Shown piece after piece: positions 32,732 to 43,390 of a stretch of DNA of 64,000 nt. Within the stretch, counting starts at the first letter, position 1. The number at the start of each line of letters is the position of its first letter. The DNA is from Brachypodium distachyon (Eukaryota > Streptophyta > Magnoliopsida > Poales > Poaceae), in the NCBI RefSeq assembly GCF_000005505.3, contig NC_016131.3:23582501-23646500 (forward strand), given 5' to 3'. The position numbers and the translations under genes were made by a program. Below the pieces are notes generated by a model. That model had not been told where the DNA came from and did not search any database. It was given only the letters and a program-made list of their open reading frames with translations.

Positions 32732-33926
32732 GGTTTGAGTCGTGCGTGGAGGAGAGACGAAATCTGGGAAGAGAGGAGCGGAAGAAGAGAGCGCTTTTAG
32801 CAGCTTCGGAGGGGTTGATCATCTGGCTGGCAAGCTCCCAGTCCCTTTCTCGGTTGGGTTACTTCTTGGTGTATTTGGCGCCAACGGAGAGGACAAATAC
32901 CTACAACTAGCGAGGCTTCCGTTCTGGGCTTTCGGTTTCGTTTTGCCACAGTAAATCAGTAATGCTCCTGGCATTTTCAGCCTCCAACCCTTTTGTGCAC
33001 ATTAACGTACGCAAAGATGCATGGTCTGTCTGGTCTATATAGATGCCATCATGGTACTAATAATTCCGAGTGGAGTGCACGCCATGTCTAAGCTTGGTAC
33101 ACTTTGATGTGACACACCTGCCGTCGTGTGCAATGTCTTTTTTTTTAGAACAAGTGTGCAATGTTTGTGAAAACAAGTAAATAGGTTGTTTATGTAATTT
33201 TTCTTTTCTTGATGCGATATTCATAAGGTGAAGGGATGTGTTGACATTTTTATGTCATGTATATCTCTCTCAAACGTCTAATTTTTTGTTTCCAGAAGTA
33301 ATGTGTTGTGTATATATATTTATGTCAATTTCTCTTTTCTCTCAATATTTTTAGTCTTTAGAAAAAGGCCGAGAGGTTACAATTAAAACAGAATATTAAA
33401 TAAACACATAAGATTACATAGACGCTAGAATTAGGCTAGAGAATAAACATAGTCAACCTGTTCTTGAATTTAGGTGCTAGCATGGGATATGTTCTCAAAG
33501 CTCTTATTGTAATAAAGTCACCCCGATTTTTTTTGTAAATCAGATGTTTAATTTAAAAATTATTGATTTTAAAACTTTTTTATCCAACAACCTCTTTTGA
33601 CCCAGCATATTTTTCGAGTGTGACATGTGTCGCACTAGATGCTCAATTTTTGTGTTGGGTATTCCAGAAAGTCTTGCGTGTGGTTAGTTGTGAATGTCAC
33701 GAGCCTTGGTCCGGTTCATAATAAGTATCTCAGATTTTGTACTAACTTAGTACAAAATTGTACTCTCTCTGGCCAGAATTTCCTCTCAAATCTTGTTCAT
33801 GTCAACCGAATCATCGAGAAAATTAATGTGGTGTGACTTGATTCATTGTCATTTTATCGCAGCTCAATCAAGTTTTTAACTCCTACTAACCAGTTTATTT
33901 GACCATGGTTGCCATGTTGACTAGTA
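32732..33926. other. GH95 upstream region and intergenic DNA
   Basis: The first 200 bp are the GH95 promoter and 5' UTR side; no clear TATA box was picked out. A half Stowaway or related MITE piece lies at 33709-33770 (CATAATAAGTATCTCAGATT, TACTAACTTAGTACAAAATT, CTCTCTCTGG). No gene. Confidence 0.35.
33137..33153 (-). mobile_element. 17-bp micro-insertion with 11-bp target duplication
   Basis: GTGTGCAATGT is perfect at 33126-33136 and 33154-33164, with CTTTTTTTTTAGAACAA between (TTGTTCT plus poly(A) on the minus strand). Confidence 0.55.
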
Positions 33927-34008
33927 CTCACTCCGTTCCTAAATTCTTGTCCTTGTTTTAGTTCAAATTTGTACTAAAACAACGACAAAAAATTAGGAAC
34001 GGAGGGAG
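33927..34008. mobile_element. Stowaway MITE (82 bp)
   Basis: CTCACTCCGTTCCTAAATTC and AAATTAGGAACGGAGGGAG, flanked by TA. The short inner arms pair through TTTTAGTTCAAATTTGTACTAAAA. Confidence 0.85.
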
Positions 34009-34238
34009 TACTATTTAGTTGTCACGATTTTTTACCACCACTTAATTTTCATATTTTCTCATGACTCTCGGCCAAAATTTTCTTGAATTTTTGTGAACTT
34101 TGTGGTCAGGTTTAGACAGAGTTATCCACTCTATTTGGGTTGTCTTTCGGGAAGTAGAATATGAGAGGTGAAATGAGATGGGATCTAGCGCCTTTTGATA
34201 AGATGAGATGAAAACTTGCAGAGAAAATTGGCCACAGC

Positions 34239-34697
34239 ACACCGTTATTTTCTGGCCTTTGCCGAAACACACCGTCCGATGGTATCTTTGCTCAGTACCA
34301 TTACAATTTTGTGGTCATTTGCCATAACACACCATCTATCCCAAAAAGGAAAGTTTGACTTTTTTATTTCTCTGGATGACGCTTTTTGCTTGGGAGCATG
34401 ATGGTTTTGAACAGAAAAAATTCTCTAATTGAAATTTTGGCCCCAAACGGTAGTACGTAAGTGTCGATTTGGACATAATTTGATTACAAAATTGGTCAGC
34501 ATTTAGCTACAAGTCGAACAATAACATTCCACAAAATCATATGTTTAAAATTTAGGTGTAGGGTATTGTGGAAAAAGTGAAACTTTCTGTTCTAGTCCTA
34601 GCAGCGTGTTCTGGCAAATGACCACGATATTGTAATGGTACCGGACAAAGACGCAATCCGGCATTGTGTTTCGGCAAAGGCCGGAAAATAACGGTGT
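34239..34697. mobile_element. Mutator-type MITE (about 460 bp)
   Basis: About 95-bp inverted termini: left ACACCGTTATTTTCTGGCC, right reversed ACACCGTTATTTTCCGGCC. Both continue through TTTGCCGAAACACA and AGTACCATTACAAT-type wording to GTGGTCATTTGCC. Target duplication not resolved. Confidence 0.65.
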
Positions 34698-36000
34698 CTA
34701 ACGATGTTCGTCGGGCTAAAAGTAACCATTGTGTGGCTCCCTTCTTTTGGGCTTCTAGACCAGCTTTTAGGTTCCAGGGAGCTGAAGCCTAAAAGAAGAG
34801 AAAATTTCCCACCAGCTGCCAGGAGAAGCCCAACCCAAATCATGTGTAAAAACAGCTGCCAGGAGAAACTGGTCCGGACCAATTTCTTGGGCTTCTCCGC
34901 GTAGCATTTTTAGACTTGCCCTCGCGGTGAACCGTTTTTATGGCCAAAATGCCACCGCCAAGTTATACCCGCGAACCGTTTTTTCCTAAGACCCGAGTCC
35001 ATGTCCATCGCCACCTCCCTCCATCTCCCCCGGAACCGGCCGCCCCGCCTACTCCCTCCATCCCGATCGCCGGCCGCTGCCCTCATCAGCTCCCCCGGAT
35101 CCGGCCGCCGCCATCCCCATCTACCCCGCAACCGCCGCCCCCTCCCCTCCTCCCCTCATCAGCTCCCCCGGATCCGGCCGCCGCCATCCCCATCTACCCT
35201 GCAACCGCCATCTCCCCCGCAACCAGCCGCCCCGCGCGCCTACTCCCTCCATCCTGACCGCCGGCCGCCGCCATCCCCATCTACCCCGCAACCGCCGCCC
35301 CCTCCCCTCCTCCCCTCATCTTCCTGGATCTGCACCCCTCCCTCTTCCTCTTCCCTCTTCAGCCGCTGCAGCTGCCCCAGATCCGCCGCCGCCGCACTTC
35401 GCCCCTTGTCAGCGCCAACACGACCTCATAGCCCTACCGGAGAGCTCGACGTTGCCCTGCCACCGGACCTCGTCTCTTCACCGCCAGCCTCCGCCAGAGG
35501 CCGCCGCCCGTAGATCCTCCATGACCTCCCCGGAGCGCCGCCGGATGAGAAGACCTCCTCCCCGACTCCTCTGCCCAAGCTCCTACCATCCTACGCCCCC
35601 TAGTCAACCGAGTTCCTCCCCACCCCAGGTCGCCGAGCTCCTCTGGTTCTCTAGCAATACTGTGTTTTTTCAGTGGTTCTAGTAAAATTTCCGTTGCTTG
35701 GTGAACTTGTGATTCTGGTATAAATTTTTTATGTTAGGCATTGACGAATCTCAGAAATTGGTTGGATCTAAATTGTGAGCCTCCAATCTTGGCTCTTTTT
35801 CTATCTCAAGAAAATTTAACATCTAAGTGTGTATTCTCTGTTGCTTGCTGAACTCGTCGTGAACCTGCAGTAGTTTCATGTTTAGCGCAAGTTCTGAACT
35901 GAAATTCCAGAAGCCAAAAAGAAGGGAATGTAAACAGTTTCTGAGGCTTCTCTGGGCAGTAGCTTGTGTGAGAAATTCAGCTGAAGCTGGCTTCCAGAGA
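34698..36000. other. Intergenic; C-rich proline-coding tandem tract, no gene assigned
   Basis: 34735-34905 repeats AAGAAGCCCA-type and CAGCTGCCAGGAGAA phrases. Then 34950-35640 is strikingly C-rich, with a block of the type CCGCCATCCCCATCTACCCC repeated three times (35085-35325). The long frames here (35001-35513 plus and others) are low-complexity Pro/Ser runs, which arise in any C-rich tract. The stretch could be a decayed first exon or captured fragment; nothing supports a product. Confidence 0.4.
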
Positions 36001-36244
36001 AGTATTTGCTTGGGCATCCTGGGTACGTGCGTCATGGGACAAGGACCATGGTCTCAGGAATTGCAGCATGGCATGAGAAGCATGCTCTCAGAAATGAGGA
36101 TCATTGCATACTCATTAGTCAACATGAACATCAAACACCGCAACAAGATGAAGAAAAGCCAAACATGGCGCGGCATGCCGAAACGCCAAACCCCTCGTGC
36201 TCTACCTTGGTCATCACGAGAGGAGCTCATCCGTGTAGATAGGC

Positions 36245-36690
36245 CCGCGCCTGGTTGATGCCGCCCAACCGCTTCGGATACGTGGCATTGTCGGCGTCCT
36301 TCCCAGCGGTCTACCGACACCGATCGACCACCTGCAACGTACAACAGCCCGACACCGCCGGACGCTCTCCACCTCGGCGTCCGTGCCTCCCCCGACAATT
36401 GCCTTGGACACGGCCGCGGCCTCGATGAGCCGCGCCGTCTTGTGCTCCAGCATGGTGAGGCTGACACACGCGCCGTTGTCCGCGAGCACTGTCTTGCGGA
36501 ACTCCCCCGATATATGCACGGAGCGCGCGCTCCAAAGGGACGACGACAAGCCGGACGCGGGCCGAAGGCGACGTGGTGGCGGAGCTGTGTCGTCATCCAT
36601 GCATGGAATGCCGTCCTGGACCTGGACGAGCGACATGGCGAGCACCACCTTGACGGCGGCGGCACACTGCACGTGGCGTTGTCGGCCCCA
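36245..36690 (-). pseudogene. Geranylgeranyl diphosphate synthase-like pseudogene fragment 1
   Basis: Read on the minus strand across several frameshifts: AMSLVQVQDGIPCMDDD (the first Asp-rich region, its leading Asp residues altered), LRHHVAFG, then SLTMLEHKTARLIEAAAVSK and AIVGGGTDAEVESVRR, then DADNATYPKRLGGINQARAY. This order is that of plant GGPP synthases, prenyltransferases that make the C20 precursor of carotenoids, chlorophyll and gibberellins. The stretch between the two Asp-rich motifs is scrambled. It cannot make an enzyme. Confidence 0.68.
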
Positions 36691-37234
36691 TTTCTCAATT
36701 ATGTGTTCCCGCGATGCCTAATGACTCGGCGCCTCTTACCGATCGAAGATGTCAATTTTGGTGATCTGCACGGACAGAGACAAGCTGTGTCTCCCTCGAT
36801 CGATCGGGAAAGGCCGGCGGGAAAAGCGCAGCACGCATTTCCGTCGTCCGTGCGAGGCCGCGGTGCACCAGAACAGCAAGCGCAACAATAGTACCGCACG
36901 GCTTACCGACCCGACCGACGACTAGTTTAAAAGGGCGGCCGATGCGAACCGCATCGCCGCCTCCGGAACGGAGGTGAAGCACGCACACAAAAAGTTGTAA
37001 ATTAATTGTACACAGAGATGTATATGTATGTATGTATTCACGTTTAACTTAACCGTGCTAGACAATAGCACCGGGCAAACTAATTACTACTCTCTCTGGT
37101 CGATAATAAGTGTCTTAGACTTAATTTTGTACTAAGGGTACTCCAATGCATCATATCTTGGATTGTATCATATGCATTAAATACATGTTTAGATACCACT
37201 CATTCGATGCTTGTATCTCAACATGATCTTATTT

Positions 37235-37324
37235 AATCCTTCCGATCCATAAAAAATGTCGCCTATTTTGTACTAAGTTTGAAATTGTACTAAGTGGGCG
37301 ACATTTTTTATGGATCAGAGAGAG
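37235..37324. mobile_element. Stowaway-like MITE, diverged
   Basis: CCTTCCGATCCATAAAAAAT and ATTTTTTATGGATCAGAGAG form inverted arms with inner TACTAAG repeats. The right flank is TA; the left end is degenerate. Confidence 0.65.
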
Positions 37325-37507
37325 TACTATGTTTTGTGAGAGAGGAATTATAAGTTTTACTGGGTTTAACGCTAAGAGTTGTACTCCTGTCTAGATTAAG
37401 ATAATATACATCTCTCTTTCTTCATTAAATAAGGTCACATCAGTTTTTTTGCCTAAGTGCCATACTTAATCCTAAATCCACGACCCACTCCAAATAAAAC
37501 TAATTAC

Positions 37508-37592
37508 TATTCTCTCCGGTGCATAATAAATATCTCGAAATTGATATAATTTTGAACTAAATCTACGACACTCACTATGGATCTCAGGGGAG
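37508..37592. mobile_element. Stowaway-like MITE, diverged
   Basis: TCTCTCCGGTGCATAATAAA on the left and CACTATGGATCTCAGGGGAG on the right; arms pair imperfectly and TA follows. Confidence 0.5.
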
Positions 37593-37690
37593 TATAAATT
37601 TTCTATATAGCTTATTTTTTGTGTAATAATTGTATTAGGTCCACTACACTGATTTTTGTATCAGCGTATTATGTCAAGACGGTTAGCCAC

Positions 37691-38457
37691 CAATTATGAA
37701 AAGACGCCTTTTAGGTGCTCGTCGAGGCGGCACGCCGGCACTCTCTCACGGCTCGGAGCTCACCGGTGGGCGAGCTACCGAGACCTCAGCCGCGACGCCA
37801 CGTGCCGCGACACTTTCTTGTGGGAGGAGCCGCGTTGGCAACTTTCTTGCGGGAGGAGGCGCGTTGGCAGCGGGGAGCTCAACTCGTGCGCACACCGCCT
37901 CGGGACGAGGCCGAGTCGTCTGGCGCGGCCGTGCGCCATGCAGCGAGGCCCGCTGTTTCTTCTTCCTGCTCCGAAACCCTAGCAGCACCCGCCGGCGAGG
38001 CCTCAAGCGACGAGGAGGACGCCGACTTCGCACGCGCCGTGGCGGAATCGATCCTCAACGCCGACAACTACGAAGCCCGCCGCCGGCTGAAGGAGGACAA
38101 CGATCCACAGTACCTTCGCTTCGTGGCGGAATCGCTATAGGGAAGGCGCCGGCGCCGAGAAGGAGCTCATCATCCTAGGCGGCAGCGGCGAGAACAAGTA
38201 GCCCGTGACGACAACTGGGAGCAATCTTGTTTTTTTGACTTGCTCCTCCCCTAGTTATGTAGTAGAACTTGATGAATGTAGTTCGTATTAGATGAGTAAC
38301 TTGCTGAACTTTAGCGTGGTAATGAATGTCTGTTTATTTCGTGCGAAGCTTTAAAAAAATAAGTTCTCAATTTGGTTTCTGTTCTGCCCAACACCGCGAC
38401 AACCGAACTAGGAAAGTTCCATAAACTGATATGCGGGAATCTACTGGAGATGCTCTA
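37691..38457. other. GC-rich open region ending in a Harbinger-like terminus
   Basis: A plus-strand frame (37715-38140) ends with SSDEEDADFARAVAESIL and NDPQYLRFVAESL, protein-like wording of a kind I associate with grass transposon-borne frames but cannot name. The rest of the frame is Arg/Ala-rich. At 38438-38457 the phrase CTGGAGATGCTCTAA resembles a Harbinger end, abutting the start of the DHHC pseudogene. Confidence 0.3.
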
Positions 38458-38623
38458 ACTAGAATATAGTGCCAAGGAAATCAGGTGCACTTTATACCAC
38501 TCCATCAAGCCAAGGCGAGCGCCAGGAATTCAAGACCTTGAAGTGCAGGCATGTTGTGCAGATCCTCGGTGGAGTGAACAGGAGGAAACAAGAACAACAT
38601 TTTGGTGCAAAAAACTTGCAGTA

Positions 38624-38754
38624 AACCCTCCGTCCCATATTAAACCCTATGTCCATATTAACTGACTTTTTATTACATGTATCTAGACGTTTTTTAAACA
38701 TAGATACATTCATATTTGGACAAATTTGAGTCATTTAATATGGGACGGAGGGAG
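38624..38754. mobile_element. Stowaway MITE (about 131 bp) in the DHHC pseudogene
   Basis: CCCTCCGTCCCATATTAA and TTAATATGGGACGGAGGGAG. The left arm has an internal duplication (CCATATTAA twice). The intact copy at 51010-51050 shows the empty site, reading GCAGTAAACGATATTTCAG. Confidence 0.85.
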
Positions 38755-39000
38755 TATTTCAGACAGTAGGGATGGAATTATGATCGGACAACCTGAATGA
38801 AAATGCCAGGAAAAGAAAAAACCCTGCTACGAGTTTTTTCTCCATCCTAGGTTATACTTGCCATGAGACCGATCTTTAAGTTTGAACCAGCACAAAGCAT
38901 ATCATTTGGGCATGGCAACAGCCCAAGCTAGTACACATCAAAAATATAGTTGGGCGGTATTATTTGAGCATTGAGAGGACCGTCTGGGAACGAGTTGTAT

Positions 39001-40275
39001 ACTAGCACTGTGCCCGTGCCTCGCTGCGAAATTATGAAGATATTTCGAGAAACAACTTGTCAACAATACCATGATAATTAGATTATGGGGTCAGATTACG
39101 GGACAATGTCATTAAAGCCTCGTGTTAAACTACAGACGTCTGACCCATGGAATTGGAAAGCAAAGGCAGCAATACGAGAGTGAGGCTTCTTATCCTAACT
39201 CGGGGGTTACATATTAAAGCGGCAATTATATCGGCTCCGCTACCTAGCAGTGCGTCCAAAGGCTGCCACGTGATGTTGGGCCGGCCCACCTCATTAATAT
39301 ATTTCATTGGTAAATGGTATCATCAAATGGTATATGGTATTAATAATTTGATATATGGTATCATCAATGGTATTGGTGTATGGTATGTGAAAAATATATT
39401 TATTGGTATATGGTATATTTTTGAATGGTATTGGTTCGGGTGGATACTGTGTGGCAGCCTCTGCACGGACCGCTAGGTAGCGCAGCCGCTAGCAATGACT
39501 TTCTGGGTTACATATATAGTCTGACTTGCCAGGGAAATAAAAGAAGGGTTGGAACCGTTACGCACGTATGACAGGAGAGAAAAGCGATCTGCATACCAGC
39601 GACAACTAGGGTTTCCAAGCCACCCGGCAGGGCCGCCGCTGGCCCGTCCTGCCTCCGATGGCCTTCCTGGCCTCGGAGGTGCGGCGGATTCTAGCCACTC
39701 GCCGGCAGAAGCATTTTCAGGTTCTAGTTCTTTGTTTTTCAAAGTCTTCTTCGAGATGGCGAAGCGGAGACGACATCTTGTGGTCAGAATAAGGCCCTCC
39801 CCGCCCAGTCCTCGCTCCGTTGGTGCGTACAACACTGGCGAAGGGCATGTGGACGGGTGTGTCCGGCAAATCCCTTGGGATTCGGCGGGTTCTTCGGATT
39901 TCCAGCAAATCCCAGGGTTTCGGTCGGCTTTCGTGTTTGTTTGTGTTATTTCAGGTCTGACTCTTCCGATCTAGTGTTTTCATCTTTGGCGATGGTTGCT
40001 GCGCTGGTGAGTTGGTTCTTTGGGGCCTTAGCACGACGACTACCCCAACGTCCACTACCACAAGGTCTGTTTTGGCAAGCTCTGCCTGACTCCGGTGGGC
40101 CGCATTCGGCTCATTCTATTGCTTGTTATCGTTGCTAGGTGGTCCAATAACCTATTTGTAATTTTTATTACTTTCAAGACTCGTTGTACTGCTGTTGTTG
40201 GTTATTAATAAATCGGTGATCATATTCGCAAAACAGAAGAAGAAAACAAGGGTTGGGAGCGAACGGGCGACCACC
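39001..40275. mobile_element. 1.27-kb insertion of uncertain class in the DHHC pseudogene
   Basis: Absent from the intact copy at 51410. The left end CTAGCACTGTGCCCGTGCC resembles grass Helitron 5' ends. The middle is GC-rich with CTAGGGTTTCCAAGCC. The right part resembles a LINE 3' UTR (TTGTACTGCTGTTG, TTATTAATAAATC, then an A-rich tail). No coding frame is recognised. It may be a composite of two insertions. Confidence 0.4.
39305..39440. repeat. Degenerate TGGTAT tandem repeat
   Basis: TGGTAT and close variants (ATGGTATATGGTAT, ATTGGTATATGGTAT) occur about fifteen times over 135 bp. Confidence 0.7.
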
Positions 40276-40824
40276 AGCTCCAATGAAATATATAGTTCCA
40301 AGTTTGGAAATAGATGAAGCATACAAATGTAAGCACACGATGGTCATAATCAGCCTGCAGGTAGTTCTATCATTTATAACTCAGTATAAAGGGCAAGCAA
40401 AGTTTAGCTGTTCAATTAAGAGATTTAGTGCACTTATGAACTATGGCGAGCATGAAAACCAGAAGTATTCACGGTACAAAGCATCACCTCCATAGATGTT
40501 GTATTACTCGCAACAAGAGATGTGTGCATGCCTATGAAACAGGGAAGGCTCAGCGCAAATGCCAAATTAAGAACTGCAGCAAAAGCGTACAAGTAGGGTA
40601 AGTACAAGTGTACAACCGCACAACTTTAAGGTAAGTAGATACAAGGAAGAGATAACCGAAAGCAAGAAATAGAATGGCAACATCGCTGGAACGCCTGCTT
40701 TCATCTCGGAAGATGATAATAAAGCTTGGAAATAGTAATAATGTATCCAACACACAAGAGTCTCGAGGAAAGTATTCGTATACACCTGTAATACACTTGA
40801 ATAACAGTAAGCTGAAATAACTAG

Positions 40825-42016
40825 CAAATATAAACAAGACCAAATGATACTGAATATCTCAGTAGCGAACACCGGCTTCCAGTATTCCTTCACATACAAC
40901 TAATCCTCCATCTTGCTCTTCCAATCTTGATATTTGTACCATTCAATGATATCATCATGTTGATATTCACTTCCATCTTTCAACACAAGCAAACTGCAAA
41001 CTGCCCAAAGCAAACCTTGCTCGGATACCATTTTGTTGGGAATAGGGACAGCAATTAAGCAAACATAAACCAACTAAACTTTTAATAAACTTTGAGGATA
41101 GCTTCAACCAACAAGTGACACAAGGATTTAACGTGGGAAAACCTCCTCAACTTGAGGAGTAAAAACCACGGATGTGGACCGACCGGTGCACGCAACTTCC
41201 ACTATGAGCAAATGGGTACTAGAGTATCTCTACAACATTTAGAGATGTACAACACACTCAGCACATTACCAACCGGTAATCACAACAACAACAACCATGA
41301 GAGGTTGAACCATAACAAAGCAGAGTTGACACAGCTTCTGTCCCCTTCGGTATTCTGTCAACTGTTCTTAAACCGCTGATCCAAAGAGCACCAAATTTTG
41401 CAGATAAGTAGATCCACGAGTCCTCAACAAGCCCTCAAAATTTCAGCTCAATGGGACACCGTTTGCCTACCCAAATTGTTCGTCTACCAAAACTATTCTG
41501 TTCTGAAACTGCAGTCACCAAGCTGACGAAACCACTCTCAAATTTGATACTTCTCTGACCCAACACTCAAACCAGCCAACCAGATCGAAATACTTTTGAG
41601 CCTTCAACTACCGCTTTGTAGCCAATACAAGCACACCAAGTTTGTAGCCAATACAAGCACTTAAAGTAAGGAACAAGCTCACCAAGTTTGTAGCCAATAC
41701 AAGCACGTTTGAGCCTTCAAGTACCGGTTTGAAGACAACCGAGTCACCAATCTGGACAGAAATCAGCTCTAGCTTTTTCTTCCTCTCTTCTCACACGTTG
41801 TGTTCTTTGTGTTTCTCTCTCTTGCTCTCACAATGACAGCCACACTCTCGGGACTTGAGACTTCTTATTGGCTAGGGTCTTCTTCCTCTCCTTATATACA
41901 ACAAGGAGAGCAATCCCAGCGGTTGGATGGCGCTGAGATCAACGGTTCACAAGCACTGGCCTTGTGGTTGTTTACTGAGCTGAAAGTTCACCTCCATGTA
42001 GAGGGATGGCCCAACA
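40825..42016 (-). mobile_element. Truncated Copia retrotransposon: 983-bp LTR, primer site, start of gag
   Basis: The LTR is 41034-42016, bounded by TGTTGGG and CCCAACA (TG...CA with 7-bp inverted ends). On the minus strand it is followed by TGGTATCCGAGC (41019-41030), a one-mismatch match to the initiator-Met tRNA primer site. After that comes gag-like wording NYQDWKSKMED-type and VKEYWKPVFATE (with indels), then truncation near 40825. The other LTR is missing. The LTR contains three copies of CCAAGTTTGTAGCCAATACA plus AGCAC (41615-41705). Confidence 0.72.
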
Positions 42017-42886
42017 AAATTAACTATAAGTGATCGGAGTGTAGTTTGTCTGTGCTCTTATGATTTGTAATTCGCGAAACCTGAGCTCTCTCACCAGCAT
42101 AAAGTACATTACAAGGATTGTTAGCCTTTGCTAAACAAGACAGTATTTAAGGATTTGGTTAGAATATATAGGTTCTAACTAGACAAAAATAAAATAATGC
42201 TGAGCATACGGGAACAACATTTTTGTCTTGTTTTTTTTTTTTTGCAACCGATGTATATTTCTGTGCCTTCCTTTTGCTACCTATATAATTTGCTGATTTA
42301 ATTAAAAAATACAAATTAGCGAGTCCAACCTTCTAATAACATGTAAAATCTGGCGATAAAGTCTTCACCAAATGTTATGAGCCTACTAGTTCAACCAAAA
42401 TCTAGTTTACAGACAAAGTCCAGAACACCTGTAATTAATCCAAAAAAATACTGCACCCCATAAGGGCATGTTTGGACATCAAGAGGTTTATCAAAACAAG
42501 ATTTTCTTGTGTTGGATTTAGGGCCCAGAACATACAAAAATGTTATTTGGCTAGGGTATTACAAAACTTTGATACAAAATGTTATCCGGAGAGTCACTTG
42601 TAGTGTTATAGAAGTAAAAAAGGCAGACATGGGAGACTAACTTTATCCAAGAAAATTTCGACCAAAAACAAGAGTTAAGAGGAAATATGAAAATTGAGTG
42701 GTGGTAAGATAAGATGGCAACTAGACAGTACTAAACAACATGGCAATCAAGGGCAAATAAACTAGTCACCAGGAGTTAAAAATTGGACTGAGCAGTGGTA
42801 AAACAACAACTGATAGAGTCAAAGCTCACTATTTCTCTAGGCCAACCGGTCAACATGAACAAGAGTTGAGAGAAAATATTGTAGCA

Positions 42887-42992
42887 CTCCCTCCGTTCCA
42901 TAATTCTTGTCGAAATATTACATGACTTTTTTTAGAAATAGATACATCCATTTTTGCGTAAATTTGAGACAAGAATTATGAAACGGAGGGAG
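42887..42992. mobile_element. Stowaway MITE (106 bp)
   Basis: CTCCCTCCGTTCCATAATTC and GAATTATGAAACGGAGGGAG; TA follows the right end and a degenerate CA precedes the left. Confidence 0.85.
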
Positions 42993-43199
42993 TACGTTTT
43001 ACCGGACCAAGGCCTATGACATCCACAACCAAACACAAGCAAACACTTTCTAGAATACCTAACACAAAAATGGATCTAAAGTGACCATTGTATTTGCTTG
43101 GGCATCCTGCGTCATGGCATCAGGACTTCAGGAGCATGGTCTCAGGAATTGCAACATGGCATGAGAATATGGTCTTGGAAATCAGGATCATTGCATGGT

Positions 43200-43345
43200 C
43201 GTTCCGTAGGGACGACGCGCGAGGGCCAGATGCTCGAACGCAAGCCCGGGGAGCGCGGTGTGCTCGCCGAAGGCGACGTGGCGGTGGAGCGCGTCCTCAT
43301 CCATATATATGCACGGCATGCAGCATCTCGACGGTGGCCGCCCTA
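43200..43345 (-). pseudogene. GGPP synthase-like pseudogene fragment 2
   Basis: The minus frame reads MDEDALHRHVAFGEHTALPG then LAFEHLALARRP, matching the DD...ALRRG...FGED...AFEHLA stretch of GGPP synthases. It starts in sequence (GTATTTGCTTGGGCATCCTG, 43089-43108) also found beside fragment 1 (36003-36022). Confidence 0.6.
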
Positions 43346-43390
43346 CCTTGACTTTTGCCTCAGTTGGGAAGATTATGAAACGGGGATCTA

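Larger units (their letters stand above)
36890..37690. repeat. Diverged repeat R1 (flank of GGPPS-like fragment) with MITE debris
   Basis: The TACCGCACGGCTTACCGACC, GGAGGTGAAGCACGCA, GACAATAGCACCG and ATTAGGTCCACTACACTGAT phrases recur in the same order near 45410-45790 and partly at 48490-48660. Two Stowaway-like elements lie inside, at about 37235-37324 and 37508-37592, plus a left-end fragment at 37088-37135. Confidence 0.6.
38458..42655 (-). pseudogene. Partial duplicate of the DHHC acyltransferase gene (3' half), broken
   Basis: Sequence corresponding to 50870-53440 (exons 4-7 and introns 3-6 of the DHHC gene) is repeated here in the same orientation. Exon 4 copy (about 40670-40790) has frame-shifting indels. 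Exon 5 copy (40497-40583) is nearly clean ([10 protein letters not shown]...[16 protein letters not shown]). Exon 6 copy (about 38800-38870) has lost its start and acquires an early stop. Exon 7 copy (about 38490-38621) has CAG changed to CAA at its acceptor. A Stowaway (38624-38754), a 1.27-kb insertion (39001-40275) and a Copia piece (about 40825-42016) interrupt it. Exons 1-3, including the DHHC motif, are absent. Confidence 0.85.

Noticed and set aside
35001..35513. 170-codon proline-rich plus frame
   Set aside because: Low complexity in a C-rich tandem tract, open in overlapping frames, no domain.
39001..40275. Firm Helitron call for the 1.27-kb insertion
   Set aside because: Only the left end resembles a Helitron; no CTRR end with hairpin was found at the right, and the tail looks LINE-like.
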